Positions 1 through 5,445 of a stretch of DNA of 5,445 nucleotides are shown one piece after another (positions within the stretch are counted from its first letter, which is position 1; each line of letters starts with the position of its first letter). Both the position numbers and the translations under genes were made by a program. Location: positions 1 to 5,445 of the forward strand of contig DAOWKF010000116.1 in the NCBI GenBank assembly GCA_030640045.1, given 5' to 3'. The DNA comes from Candidatus Omnitrophota bacterium (GTDB lineage: Bacteria > NPL-UPA2 > BS750m-G34). Under the pieces are notes generated by a model. It searched no databases, was not told the DNA's origin, and worked only from the letters and a program-made list of their open reading frames with translations.

Positions 1-213
1 GCAATCTCCTCTCCCTTGAAATTCCGCTATTGACAAAATCCCCAGGACTTTATCAATGAGGGCTATACCGTCTCTCAAGGCACTGATATCCTTTCCTTCA
101 GGGACTTTTTGATGCTGGACGTGCACAACACCCAGGGAACACAAATGCTCTATCGTAGGAACAGCGTCTTTGCATTGCACTATTATTGAAAGCTTTTTCA
201 TCGGAACAATCAT
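1..213 (-). CDS. atpI: V-type ATP synthase subunit I, N-terminal fragment (cut by window edge)
   Basis: This is the first 71 codons of the large membrane subunit I (the V-ATPase subunit a homologue), which anchors the stator and provides the ion half-channels next to the proteolipid ring. The visible protein starts [12 protein letters not shown] and continues with a segment containing HLCSLGVVHVQ, the usual start of the cytoplasmic domain of this family. The membrane-spanning half lies outside the window. The start at 213 was chosen because its ATG overlaps the TGA of atpD as ATGA (4-bp overlap), an AGAGG lies about 10 nt upstream, and MIVPMKK is a common subunit I beginning. An in-frame ATG at 201 is the alternative. 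The last position in the operon matches the expected A-B-D-I-K order. Identity rests on the N-terminus plus context. Confidence 0.88.
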   Translation of the reverse strand, partial: MIVPMKKLSIIVQCKDAVPTIEHLCSLGVVHVQHQKVPEGKDISALRDGIALIDKVLGILSIAEFQGRGDC

Positions 214-812
214 ACGGCTACTGCCTCTAACTTTCTTTTCGCTATTTTACTTCGGCCTACGGCATTAGCCATTTGGTCTCCAAGATAGATTTTAATCAAG
301 CGGATAGCTTCCCTGGCCTCAGGAATCTTTATTTTTTCAAAGAGATTTATGCGCTGGGTTGTAATGCGCAATTCATGCCTCAAAATCGTTATTCCTTCTT
401 CGATAACCTCAATTTCTTTCCGGAGGGAAACTAAATTTTTTAGTTCCTCGATAGCTGTATCAATCCATAAAGGTGTAATAAAAAGATCGTACTCAGCGCG
501 ATCAAATTCCGCGCGAGTGAAGACCGGTAGGTCAACCCCCGCGATATTTTTTGAGTCGACAACCACTTTTTTAGGTGTAATCCACTCCCGCATTTCTATT
601 GTCGATTCAGCAAGAAGTCCCGCCCACGTTTCAATAGATTCCCTTTTTTTATTCCTCTGTTGTTCTTTTTTTTTAAGCCCGGATACCTGGTGGAGGATCT
701 CTATCTGCAGTTGTTGTTTTTTTAGCTGCAATGTGGGGAGATATCTTTGGAATTGTTTTAGGGCATCCTTCTGTTTTTTTGATTCGCCTTTTGTAAATTT
801 AATCTTTGCCAT
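210..812 (-). CDS. atpD: V-type ATP synthase subunit D (central rotor shaft)
   Basis: This 200-residue protein is the central stalk subunit, a long antiparallel coiled coil that turns inside the A3B3 head and passes torque to or from the membrane ring. The N-terminal helix carries the family signature around residues 22-36 ([15 protein letters not shown]). The C-terminal helix carries the matching segment at about 144-165 ([17 protein letters not shown], then IPE). The region between, about 80-120, is the variable globular part, with VDLPVF near 93-98. Length is normal for the family. The ATG lies inside the end of atpB (14-bp overlap) and has no clear Shine-Dalgarno, so translation is probably coupled to atpB. 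The Lys/Arg-rich tail is usual. The sequence looks closer to chlamydial-type D subunits than to archaeal ones, judged by memory of the motifs. Confidence 0.96.
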   Translation of the reverse strand: MAKIKFTKGESKKQKDALKQFQRYLPTLQLKKQQLQIEILHQVSGLKKKEQQRNKKRESIETWAGLLAESTIEMREWITPKKVVVDSKNIAGVDLPVFTRAEFDRAEYDLFITPLWIDTAIEELKNLVSLRKEIEVIEEGITILRHELRITTQRINLFEKIKIPEAREAIRLIKIYLGDQMANAVGRSKIAKRKLEAVAV

Positions 813-2103
813 TTTTAGGCCAGTACTTTTTTATCATGGAGGGCTTTATTCCTGTCTCTTCCGGTGTAAAACAAGCTGCCATAATTTCCCATCCGAGATC
901 CAGTGCCTTTTCAAGAGGTATATTGACTTCGAGAGACATCATATCCTTTTCAAAACGTGTGCCGTACTGCAGGAGTTTTTTGTCCCATGGGCTCATCTGG
1001 AATCCCATCGCCTGTTTTTCCAGTGTTTCGCGGTAGCTGGCGAACAGTTGGATCATCATATCCATTATTGTCCTGTGGTCATCGCGCGTCTTGCCGTTTA
1101 CCTGCTGTTTGAGACGGCTTAATGATCCGAATGGTTCTATAACCTTATTTTTTAAATAGAACTGGCCTTCCGTGATATAACCCGTGTTATCAGGTACGGG
1201 ATGCGTTACATCGTCTCCGGGCATCGTAGTAGCTGCCAGGATTGTTATCGAGCCTGCCGTATCGAAATCGACTGCCTTTTCATACCGCGATGCCAGTTGG
1301 CTGTAAAGATCTCCGGGATATCCGCGGTTTGATGGGACCTGCTCCATCGTAATAGCTATTTCTTTCAATGAGTCGCTGAAATTGGTCATGTCTGTAAGAA
1401 GCACCAGGACGCGTTTATTCTGCAAAGCAAAATTTTCGGCAACGGCGAGACTGATATCGGGCACAAGTAAACATTCTACTGTCGGGTCTGCCGCCGTGTG
1501 AATAAAAAAGATAGACCTGGATAGTGCGCCGTGTTCCTCAAGGGTATCCCTGAAAAATAAATAGTCATCATTCTTGAGCCCCATCCCTCCCAGGATAATG
1601 ATATCGACTTCGGCCTGTATCGCAACCCTGGCCAGCAGTTCATTGTACGGCTCGCCGGCAATAGAAAATATCGGTAATTTCTGAGATACGACCAGTGAAT
1701 TAAAAACGTCTATCATGGGTATGCCGGTGCGTATCATCTTGTTTGGGATTATCCTTTTTGAGGGATTGACAGGGGGGCCGCCAATGTCTATTAAGTTTTC
1801 CGAAAGGACGGGACCTTTATCCAGAGGCATCCCGCTTCCGTTGAAGATGCGTCCGAGGAGGTTGCCGCCGCTTGCGACCCTCATAGGGCAGCCAAGGAAC
1901 CGCACTTTATCTTCGGTGGATACCCCGCGGCTTCCGGCAAATACCTGTAAAGACACTCTCTTTCCGTTAAGCTGTATAACCTGCGCAATGGATACCCCGA
2001 ACCGTGTGGTTATTTCAGCTATGTCCATGTATCCTACGCCTTCTGCTTCGACAGTAATAACGTCTCCCGCAATCTGAATAATATCCGTATAAACTTTATT
2101 CAT
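799..2103 (-). CDS. atpB: V-type ATP synthase subunit B (non-catalytic)
   Basis: This 434-residue subunit alternates with A in the A3B3 hexamer and supplies part of each nucleotide pocket at the A-B interface without being catalytic itself. The N-terminal beta-barrel covers about residues 1-75. [15 protein letters not shown] lies at 84-98 and [12 protein letters not shown] at 126-137. The position of the P-loop holds [13 protein letters not shown] (147-159), which lacks the GxxxxGKT consensus, as expected for [19 protein letters not shown] (232-249), the NRGYPGDLY stretch (259-267) and the SLSR arginine (R330), followed by GKTRDDH, are all family landmarks. The C-terminal helical domain ends in [10 protein letters not shown]. 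Its start lies inside the end of atpA (8-bp overlap) with GGAAAAAAGCA just upstream as ribosome-binding site. Length and motifs are complete, with no sign of damage. It strongly resembles the chlamydia/spirochaete/bacteroidete type of B subunit. Confidence 0.97.
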   Translation of the reverse strand: MNKVYTDIIQIAGDVITVEAEGVGYMDIAEITTRFGVSIAQVIQLNGKRVSLQVFAGSRGVSTEDKVRFLGCPMRVASGGNLLGRIFNGSGMPLDKGPVLSENLIDIGGPPVNPSKRIIPNKMIRTGIPMIDVFNSLVVSQKLPIFSIAGEPYNELLARVAIQAEVDIIILGGMGLKNDDYLFFRDTLEEHGALSRSIFFIHTAADPTVECLLVPDISLAVAENFALQNKRVLVLLTDMTNFSDSLKEIAITMEQVPSNRGYPGDLYSQLASRYEKAVDFDTAGSITILAATTMPGDDVTHPVPDNTGYITEGQFYLKNKVIEPFGSLSRLKQQVNGKTRDDHRTIMDMMIQLFASYRETLEKQAMGFQMSPWDKKLLQYGTRFEKDMMSLEVNIPLEKALDLGWEIMAACFTPEETGIKPSMIKKYWPKNGKD

Positions 2104-3829
2104 TGCTTTTTTCCATAATTAAGGAAGATATCTCTTTTTCGATTTTTTCAAATTCTTTATCCTTCCATTTCGCTGAATTTAGTCCCCTGAACTGCTGCCC
2201 CAGTTTCTGGAAGAAATGCAATGCTTTATTTTTATCTTCAAAATTAAATTCTGCCTCGAGGATATTGTAGATAAAATTGAATATATAAATTTGTCTCTCG
2301 GATGTTGTCGATTGGTCAACTTCGTCAAAAGCGTTTTGCTGCAGATATACGAAATCAAAAAATTCACCTTTGAGATAGTCGACGTAATCCGAAAGGGAAG
2401 TCCCTTCCTCTCCGATAACCTTCATCATTTGTGAAACATTGTGGCTTTTGCGCAATATATCGTGGCCTCTTTTGACCTGTGTCTCATCAATAAAGCTTTT
2501 GTATTTACTCCAGCTTAGCAAAGGATCAATCGCGGGGTATTTTCTTGCGTCGGAACGTTCGCGCGAAAGTCCGTGAAAAGCGCCCACGACTTTTAGGGTG
2601 CCCTGTGTCACAGGTTCCTCGAAATTTCCGCCGGCAGGGCTTACGGTCCCGCCTATAGTAACAGAACCTGTGGAGCCGTCATTAAGCTTTACTATACCCG
2701 CCCTTTCATAGAATGAAGCGATACGCGATTCAAGATAAGCAGGGAAGGCTTCTTCGCCGGGTATCTCCTCGAGCCGGCCTGACATTTCTCTCATTGCCTG
2801 CGCCCAGCGCGAAGTAGAATCAGCTAATAATAAAACATTCAGGCCCATCTGCCGGTAATATTCAGCTATTGTTACCGCTGTATAGACACTTGATTCCCTT
2901 GCCGCGACAGGCATTGAGCTTGTGTTACATATAATAACAGTGCGGTCGATTAATGGTTTTCCTGTTTTGGGATCGCTAATTTCCGGGAATGTCCGAAGTG
3001 TTTCTACGACCTCGCCCGCGCGTTCTCCGCAGGCCGCTATAATTACTATATCGACTTCTGCGTGCCTGCTTGTTAATTGCTGAAGAACTGTTTTTCCGGC
3101 TCCGAACGGACCCGGTATACAATATGTCCCGCCGAGCGCGACAGGAAAGAGGGAATCGATGAGACGCATCTTCGTGACAAGAGGTTCCTGCGGTTTCAGT
3201 TTTTCACTATATGCCCGGATAGGGATCTTGACCGGCCATGACTGCTCAAGATATGCTTCGTGGATATTTCCATTCCGGTCCTTCAGTTTTGCGATCGGTT
3301 CTTTCATATTGTATTTCCCGTTTTCGACTATACTTATTACTTCAAGCACTCCCTCAAGGCCAAAAGGCACCATAATGAAATGCTTGAATATTTTTTCTTG
3401 CACAAAACCTAATTTATCCGCTGCCCGGACATTATCTCCTTTCTTTGCGCTCGCAATAAAATCCCACTTTACCTCATCGGGGAGCGCCTCGAGATAAACC
3501 CCTCTTTTCAAAAAAAATCCGCATTGTTCGGCAAGTTGGGGGAGGGGGTTTTGTAACCCGTCAAATATTTGGCCTAAAAGTCCCGGACCGAGTTCCACTG
3601 AAAGCAATTCACCGGTCAGATCAACCTCTTCTCCCACTTTTAGTCCGCTTGTAGATTCATAGACTTGCATCTCTGCATTTTTCCCGCGGACGCGTATGAT
3701 CTCGGACTTAAGGCGTTCTTCGCCGTGGATAATATAAGCCACCTCATTCTGGACAACAAAGTCTTTGAATGCTACTGTAACCATATTGCCGTTTATCCGG
3801 GTTATATTACCTTTTCTTTTTAACGCCAT
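2096..3829 (-). CDS. atpA: V-type ATP synthase subunit A (catalytic)
   Basis: This 577-residue protein is the catalytic subunit, which hydrolyses or makes ATP in the cytoplasmic A3B3 head. The beta-barrel covers about residues 1-75, followed by [16 protein letters not shown] (81-96). The non-homologous insert specific to V/A-type A subunits covers roughly 105-205. Walker A is GPFGAGKT at 240-247 (K246, T247). The catalytic glutamate is in CGERAGE (E269). The Walker B strand is [13 protein letters not shown] (331-343, D337). [16 protein letters not shown] (351-366) is also diagnostic. The C-terminal helical domain reaches residue 577. All catalytic residues are present, and no intein or frameshift is seen. 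It starts one base after the stop of the DUF2764-like gene (TGAAATG), with only a weak Shine-Dalgarno, so translational coupling is likely. Direction of use (ATP-driven H+/Na+ pumping or synthesis) cannot be told from this subunit. Confidence 0.98.
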   Translation of the reverse strand: MALKRKGNITRINGNMVTVAFKDFVVQNEVAYIIHGEERLKSEIIRVRGKNAEMQVYESTSGLKVGEEVDLTGELLSVELGPGLLGQIFDGLQNPLPQLAEQCGFFLKRGVYLEALPDEVKWDFIASAKKGDNVRAADKLGFVQEKIFKHFIMVPFGLEGVLEVISIVENGKYNMKEPIAKLKDRNGNIHEAYLEQSWPVKIPIRAYSEKLKPQEPLVTKMRLIDSLFPVALGGTYCIPGPFGAGKTVLQQLTSRHAEVDIVIIAACGERAGEVVETLRTFPEISDPKTGKPLIDRTVIICNTSSMPVAARESSVYTAVTIAEYYRQMGLNVLLLADSTSRWAQAMREMSGRLEEIPGEEAFPAYLESRIASFYERAGIVKLNDGSTGSVTIGGTVSPAGGNFEEPVTQGTLKVVGAFHGLSRERSDARKYPAIDPLLSWSKYKSFIDETQVKRGHDILRKSHNVSQMMKVIGEEGTSLSDYVDYLKGEFFDFVYLQQNAFDEVDQSTTSERQIYIFNFIYNILEAEFNFEDKNKALHFFQKLGQQFRGLNSAKWKDKEFEKIEKEISSLIMEKSNE

Positions 3830-3830
3830 T

Positions 3831-4340
3831 TCAAGCTAACGTTTTTCCCAACGCCTTTACCCTATCTATAGTATTAATCCTTTCCCATCGTTCCAGTATC
3901 AATAGCTTATTAGCATAAACTGTCAAAGAGTCTATGTCAAAGTAATGCCCTATGGCCAGGTCATCCAGGAAACGCCACCTCGCCTGGTCTAAGAACTTTT
4001 CAGCTTCAAGAATTGAAGGTGTCCTATAGGCATGGAGGGCAATGTGGGTAATATCGGGAAAAAATGGGGACTGTCCCTTTGTGGACTGTCCCAAATTTTT
4101 TCGCAGATATTTAAGGGGATCTAATTTTTTATGGGCGGCTCGTATTTTGACTAATTCATTCTTTAACGCGCTATCAAAATTATATTCCCCTGGTGTTGAA
4201 GCCTTTTTTAAAATATCGATATCTTTATCAGGTATAAGACCTTCGCATAATTGGCAAAACTTATTGAATGGAAATGGCGGTTTCGTTCCAAAATGAAGCA
4301 TTGGCAAACTTGAAATTAAATAGGTATAATAGCCGGTCAT
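3831..4340 (-). CDS. DUF2764-like V-ATPase operon protein, function unknown
   Basis: This 169-residue protein is soluble by appearance, with no signal peptide or membrane segment. Its place between subunit E and subunit A, the start MTGYYTYLISSLPML, and the C-terminal block RWRFLDDLAIGHYFDIDSLTVYANKLLILERW (shown here in parts: RWRFLDDLAI at 121-130, then GHYFDIDSL at 131-139 and LLILERW at 146-152) match what I know of the DUF2764 family. That family occupies this slot in chlamydial, spirochaete and bacteroidete V-ATPase operons. The protein seems short for the family. Residues 80-94 (RKNLGQSTKGQSPFF) are encoded by a palindromic repeat at 4059-4101 that keeps the frame open and looks like an insertion. 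The ATG at 4340 follows the stop of atpE by 9 bp, with no strong ribosome-binding site. The role is unproven. A stalk or assembly subunit replacing C or F is an inference from position. Confidence 0.8.
   Translation of the reverse strand: MTGYYTYLISSLPMLHFGTKPPFPFNKFCQLCEGLIPDKDIDILKKASTPGEYNFDSALKNELVKIRAAHKKLDPLKYLRKNLGQSTKGQSPFFPDITHIALHAYRTPSILEAEKFLDQARWRFLDDLAIGHYFDIDSLTVYANKLLILERWERINTIDRVKALGKTLA
4059..4101. repeat. 43-bp REP-like palindromic element inside a coding sequence
   Basis: On the plus strand the ends are AAAAAAT (4059-4065) and ATTTTTT (4095-4101), an exact 7-bp inverted repeat. Between them are GGGACTGTCCC (4067-4077) and GGACTGTCCC (4083-4092), each itself a palindrome around a central T. 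The two also pair with each other to form a 10-bp stem with one T-T mismatch and a 6-nt loop. It lies fully within the DUF2764-like gene and is read as residues 80-94 without breaking the frame. The nested architecture resembles REP/palindromic elements mobilised by REP-associated (IS200-like) tyrosine transposases, and in-gene elements such as the Rickettsia palindromic element. No transposase is in the window and I see no second copy here. That it was inserted is inferred from structure and low-complexity flanks. Confidence 0.7.
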
Positions 4341-4349
4341 ATTAGCATG

Positions 4350-4949
4350 TTATGTCTTCAGTAACTCTGCCAATTTCGGCTTAAGATATAAACTAATATA
4401 TTCCGCGAGTCCTTTATCCGTAAAATCGTAATGCGATTTGCTATCATCGTAGCTTATAAGGAATCCGGCATGGATATCGTCGGCCTGTTTAAGAGTTATG
4501 CCTTTTTTTACTTCAGTTTTAAGTTTAGCGAAAAAATCATTTTCTATTTTTTTAAGGTCTTCCTTATTGAGCGATACTATAACGTCATCCTCCATTGTCC
4601 CTTTATAGTTTTTGATGATGGAACTTATAATCCGGGACATCGCCCCGGGACTGAATTCTTCCCGTAAGCGTAGTGTGATAAGCCTGTCAAGCATAGAAGT
4701 AATCTCTTTTCGTAAGGAAAGGATAAGGTTTCTTCCTGCCTGCTTAAGCGATGCCTCTCCGCTTTTCTCAATCCTGGCGGTCTCGTCTTTAGCTTTGGCA
4801 ATAATTTTCTCTGCTTCTTTTTTGGCTTTTTCAATAATTTGTTCTGCCTGGCGCTTTGCCTCAGTTTCTATCTCACGTGCCTTCTCTTCGGCAGCTTTAA
4901 CACCTTCCTGATTTATTTTTTCTATCAGACCTTGCAGATCCTCTGTCAT
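4350..4949 (-). CDS. atpE: V-type ATP synthase subunit E (peripheral stalk)
   Basis: This 199-residue subunit forms part of the peripheral stalk that holds the A3B3 head against rotation. Residues about 5-75 are a long charged helix rich in Ala, Lys and Glu (for example EEKAREIETEAKRQAEQII), predicted coiled coil. Residues about 76-199 form the globular head-binding domain with LRKEITSMLDRLI (79-91), the DIHAGFLI stretch (158-165) and a C-terminal helix ending KLAELLKT. Length is normal for V/A-type E subunits. Coiled-coil proteins are easy to misassign, but the first position of a V-ATPase operon and the two-domain pattern support E. G/H-type partners are usually shorter and lack the C-terminal domain. 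The start at 4949 has a good GGGAGA ribosome-binding site 5 nt upstream and a promoter-like sequence about 40 bp further back. It appears to be the first gene of the operon. Confidence 0.92.
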   Translation of the reverse strand: MTEDLQGLIEKINQEGVKAAEEKAREIETEAKRQAEQIIEKAKKEAEKIIAKAKDETARIEKSGEASLKQAGRNLILSLRKEITSMLDRLITLRLREEFSPGAMSRIISSIIKNYKGTMEDDVIVSLNKEDLKKIENDFFAKLKTEVKKGITLKQADDIHAGFLISYDDSKSHYDFTDKGLAEYISLYLKPKLAELLKT

Positions 4950-4954
4950 AAATA

Positions 4955-4960
4955 TCTCCC
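4955..4960 (-). promoter_or_regulatory. Ribosome-binding site of subunit E gene
   Basis: GGGAGA on the minus strand, 5 nt before the ATG at 4949. It is the clearest Shine-Dalgarno in the window. The genes downstream have weak ones or none apart from atpB, so this site probably drives entry of ribosomes into the operon, and it fixes the atpE start. Confidence 0.75.
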
Positions 4961-4986
4961 GGTTTTATTGCGATGATTTTAATATA

Positions 4987-5015
4987 ATTATATGTTAGGC
5001 CTTGAAAAAATGCAA
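4987..5015 (-). promoter_or_regulatory. Predicted sigma70-type promoter of the V-ATPase operon
   Basis: On the minus strand, a -35-like TTGCAT (5015-5010; three of six consensus bases) is followed by exactly 17 bp and a perfect -10 TATAAT (4992-4987). Transcription would begin near 4980 and leave a leader of about 30 nt with the GGGAGA ribosome-binding site. It lies in the only intergenic gap of the window (4950-5016), between the TatD-family gene and the first ATPase gene. The gap is AT-rich, so a chance TATAAT is possible. The exact spacing and the location favour a real promoter. No operator or riboswitch is seen. Confidence 0.55.
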
Positions 5016-5016
5016 T

Positions 5017-5445
5017 CTAAAATTTAAATAATTTCTTTGCATTTTGGGAAGTGATCCGGGCTATGTCCTTCATGCTTAGCCCGTAAATATTACTGAGCTC
5101 CCTGGCTATATATTTTACATAAGCAGGTTCATTTCGCTTCCCGCGAAATTCCTGTGGAGCAAGAAACGGGCAATCTGTCTCAAGAAGCATCCTCTCAGGT
5201 GGTATTCCCTTGACTACATCTCGCAGTGGTTGAGATTTAGGAAATGTAACCTGCCCTGCTACTGAGATATAAAAACCCATTTGCAGGATTTTTTCTGCTA
5301 TAGGCCAGGGGTATGAATAACAGTGCAATACTCCTCTTAATTTTTCCCCTTTTTCTTCCTGTAGAATTCGGAGCGTATCTTCTGCGGCATCACGGCTGTG
5401 GATAATGAGCGGTAGACTTAACTTTTGGGCGCATCTTATAGACCA
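5017..5445 (-). CDS. tatD: TatD-family metal-dependent hydrolase, C-terminal part (cut by window edge)
   Basis: The last 142 residues of a TatD/YcfH-type protein are visible; family members are about 255-270 residues, so roughly the first half is missing. These are TIM-barrel metalloenzymes with Mg-dependent DNase or other phosphoester hydrolase activity in the cytoplasm. Landmarks, numbered from the window edge, are LPLIIHSRDA (11-20, metal-site His16), GVLHCYSY (38-45, metal-site His41; HCFSG is more usual), SVAGQVTFPKS (61-71), LLLETDCPFLAP (86-97, catalytic and metal-site Asp91) and RGKRNEPAYV (101-110). The end, ITSQNAKKLFKF, is typical. The frame is open to the window edge, so an apparent TTG start at 5328 is not the true start. 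It lies upstream of the V-ATPase genes in the same direction, separated by 67 bp with a likely promoter, so it is probably a separate housekeeping gene. Family assignment is firm; paralogue and substrate are not. Confidence 0.95.
   Translation of the reverse strand, partial: WSIRCAQKLSLPLIIHSRDAAEDTLRILQEEKGEKLRGVLHCYSYPWPIAEKILQMGFYISVAGQVTFPKSQPLRDVVKGIPPERMLLETDCPFLAPQEFRGKRNEPAYVKYIARELSNIYGLSMKDIARITSQNAKKLFKF

Noticed and set aside
1..201. Subunit I start at the ATG at 201
   Set aside because: The in-frame ATG at 213 overlaps the atpD stop as ATGA, has AGAGG upstream and gives the typical MIVPMKK beginning. The 201 start stays possible but is less likely.
349..1122. Plus-strand open frame of 257 codons
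   Set aside because: It lies antisense to atpD and atpB, which carry clear family motifs. Its translation is Cys/Phe/Ser-rich with no recognisable domain, so it is a shadow frame.
1715..2077. Plus-strand open frame of 120 codons opposite atpB
   Set aside because: It is fully antisense to a conserved part of subunit B, has no ribosome-binding site or family resemblance, and is rich in Pro/Arg as expected for a reverse-frame artefact.
3159..3497. Plus-strand open frame of 112 codons opposite atpA
   Set aside because: It is antisense to the conserved region of subunit A before the Walker A motif, with no recognisable domain.
4612..4911. Plus-strand hydrophobic open frame opposite atpE that looks like a membrane protein
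   Set aside because: The Ala/Ser/Phe-rich run is the reverse reading of the Ala/Lys/Glu coiled-coil codons of subunit E, not a real membrane protein.
147..4949. CRISPR array, tRNA or rRNA, insertion sequence or defence system
   Set aside because: No regularly spaced repeats, tRNA-like cloverleaf sequence, transposase or nuclease-type operon is visible. The window is accounted for by the V-ATPase genes and the one short palindromic element.
4950..5016. Intrinsic terminator after the TatD-like gene
   Set aside because: The AT-rich gap contains no GC-rich hairpin followed by a T run; only short AT palindromes (ATATAATTATAT) are present, and these overlap the promoter.
5017..5328. TatD-like gene starting at the TTG at 5328
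   Set aside because: The same frame continues upstream to the window edge and encodes the conserved IIHSRDA motif, so the gene is cut by the edge and does not start here.

Overview
The window carries most of a bacterial V-type (A/V-type, rotary) ATPase operon. All genes lie on the minus strand, so the operon reads from right to left. The products are recognisable from family motifs. The subunit A, B and D sequences resemble the V-ATPases of Chlamydiae, Spirochaetes and Bacteroidetes, and the gene order E - DUF2764-like protein - A - B - D - I is the one typical of those groups. The organism cannot be named from this stretch. It is a bacterium with moderate GC content and tight gene packing. 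The chlamydia-like subunits and a GGGACAGTCCC-type palindrome would fit an uncultured lineage near the PVC group (for example Omnitrophota), but that placement is a low-confidence inference.

Layout from the right edge (operon upstream) to the left edge: (1) 5017-5445, the C-terminal part of a TatD-family metal-dependent hydrolase, cut by the window edge. (2) 4950-5016, a 67-bp gap holding a good sigma70-like promoter with a perfect TATAAT and a GGGAGA ribosome-binding site. (3) 4350-4949, subunit E of the peripheral stalk. (4) 3831-4340, a DUF2764-like protein of unknown function that sits where archaeal operons carry subunits C and F. Its coding sequence is interrupted in frame by a 43-bp palindromic repeat at 4059-4101. 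(5) 2096-3829, catalytic subunit A. (6) 799-2103, non-catalytic subunit B. (7) 210-812, central-shaft subunit D. (8) 1-213, the first 71 codons of the membrane subunit I, which runs off the left edge.

The genes from E to I are packed as one transcription unit, with gaps or overlaps of +9, +1, -8, -14 and -4 bp. This implies co-transcription and translational coupling. A and B would form the A3B3 head, D the rotor shaft, E (with I) the peripheral stalk, and I the membrane stator. The proteolipid subunit K would be expected just beyond the left edge. No C, F or G/H subunit is visible between E and D. The two points most worth following are the in-frame palindromic insertion in the DUF2764 gene and the possibility that this protein replaces the missing subunit C or F.
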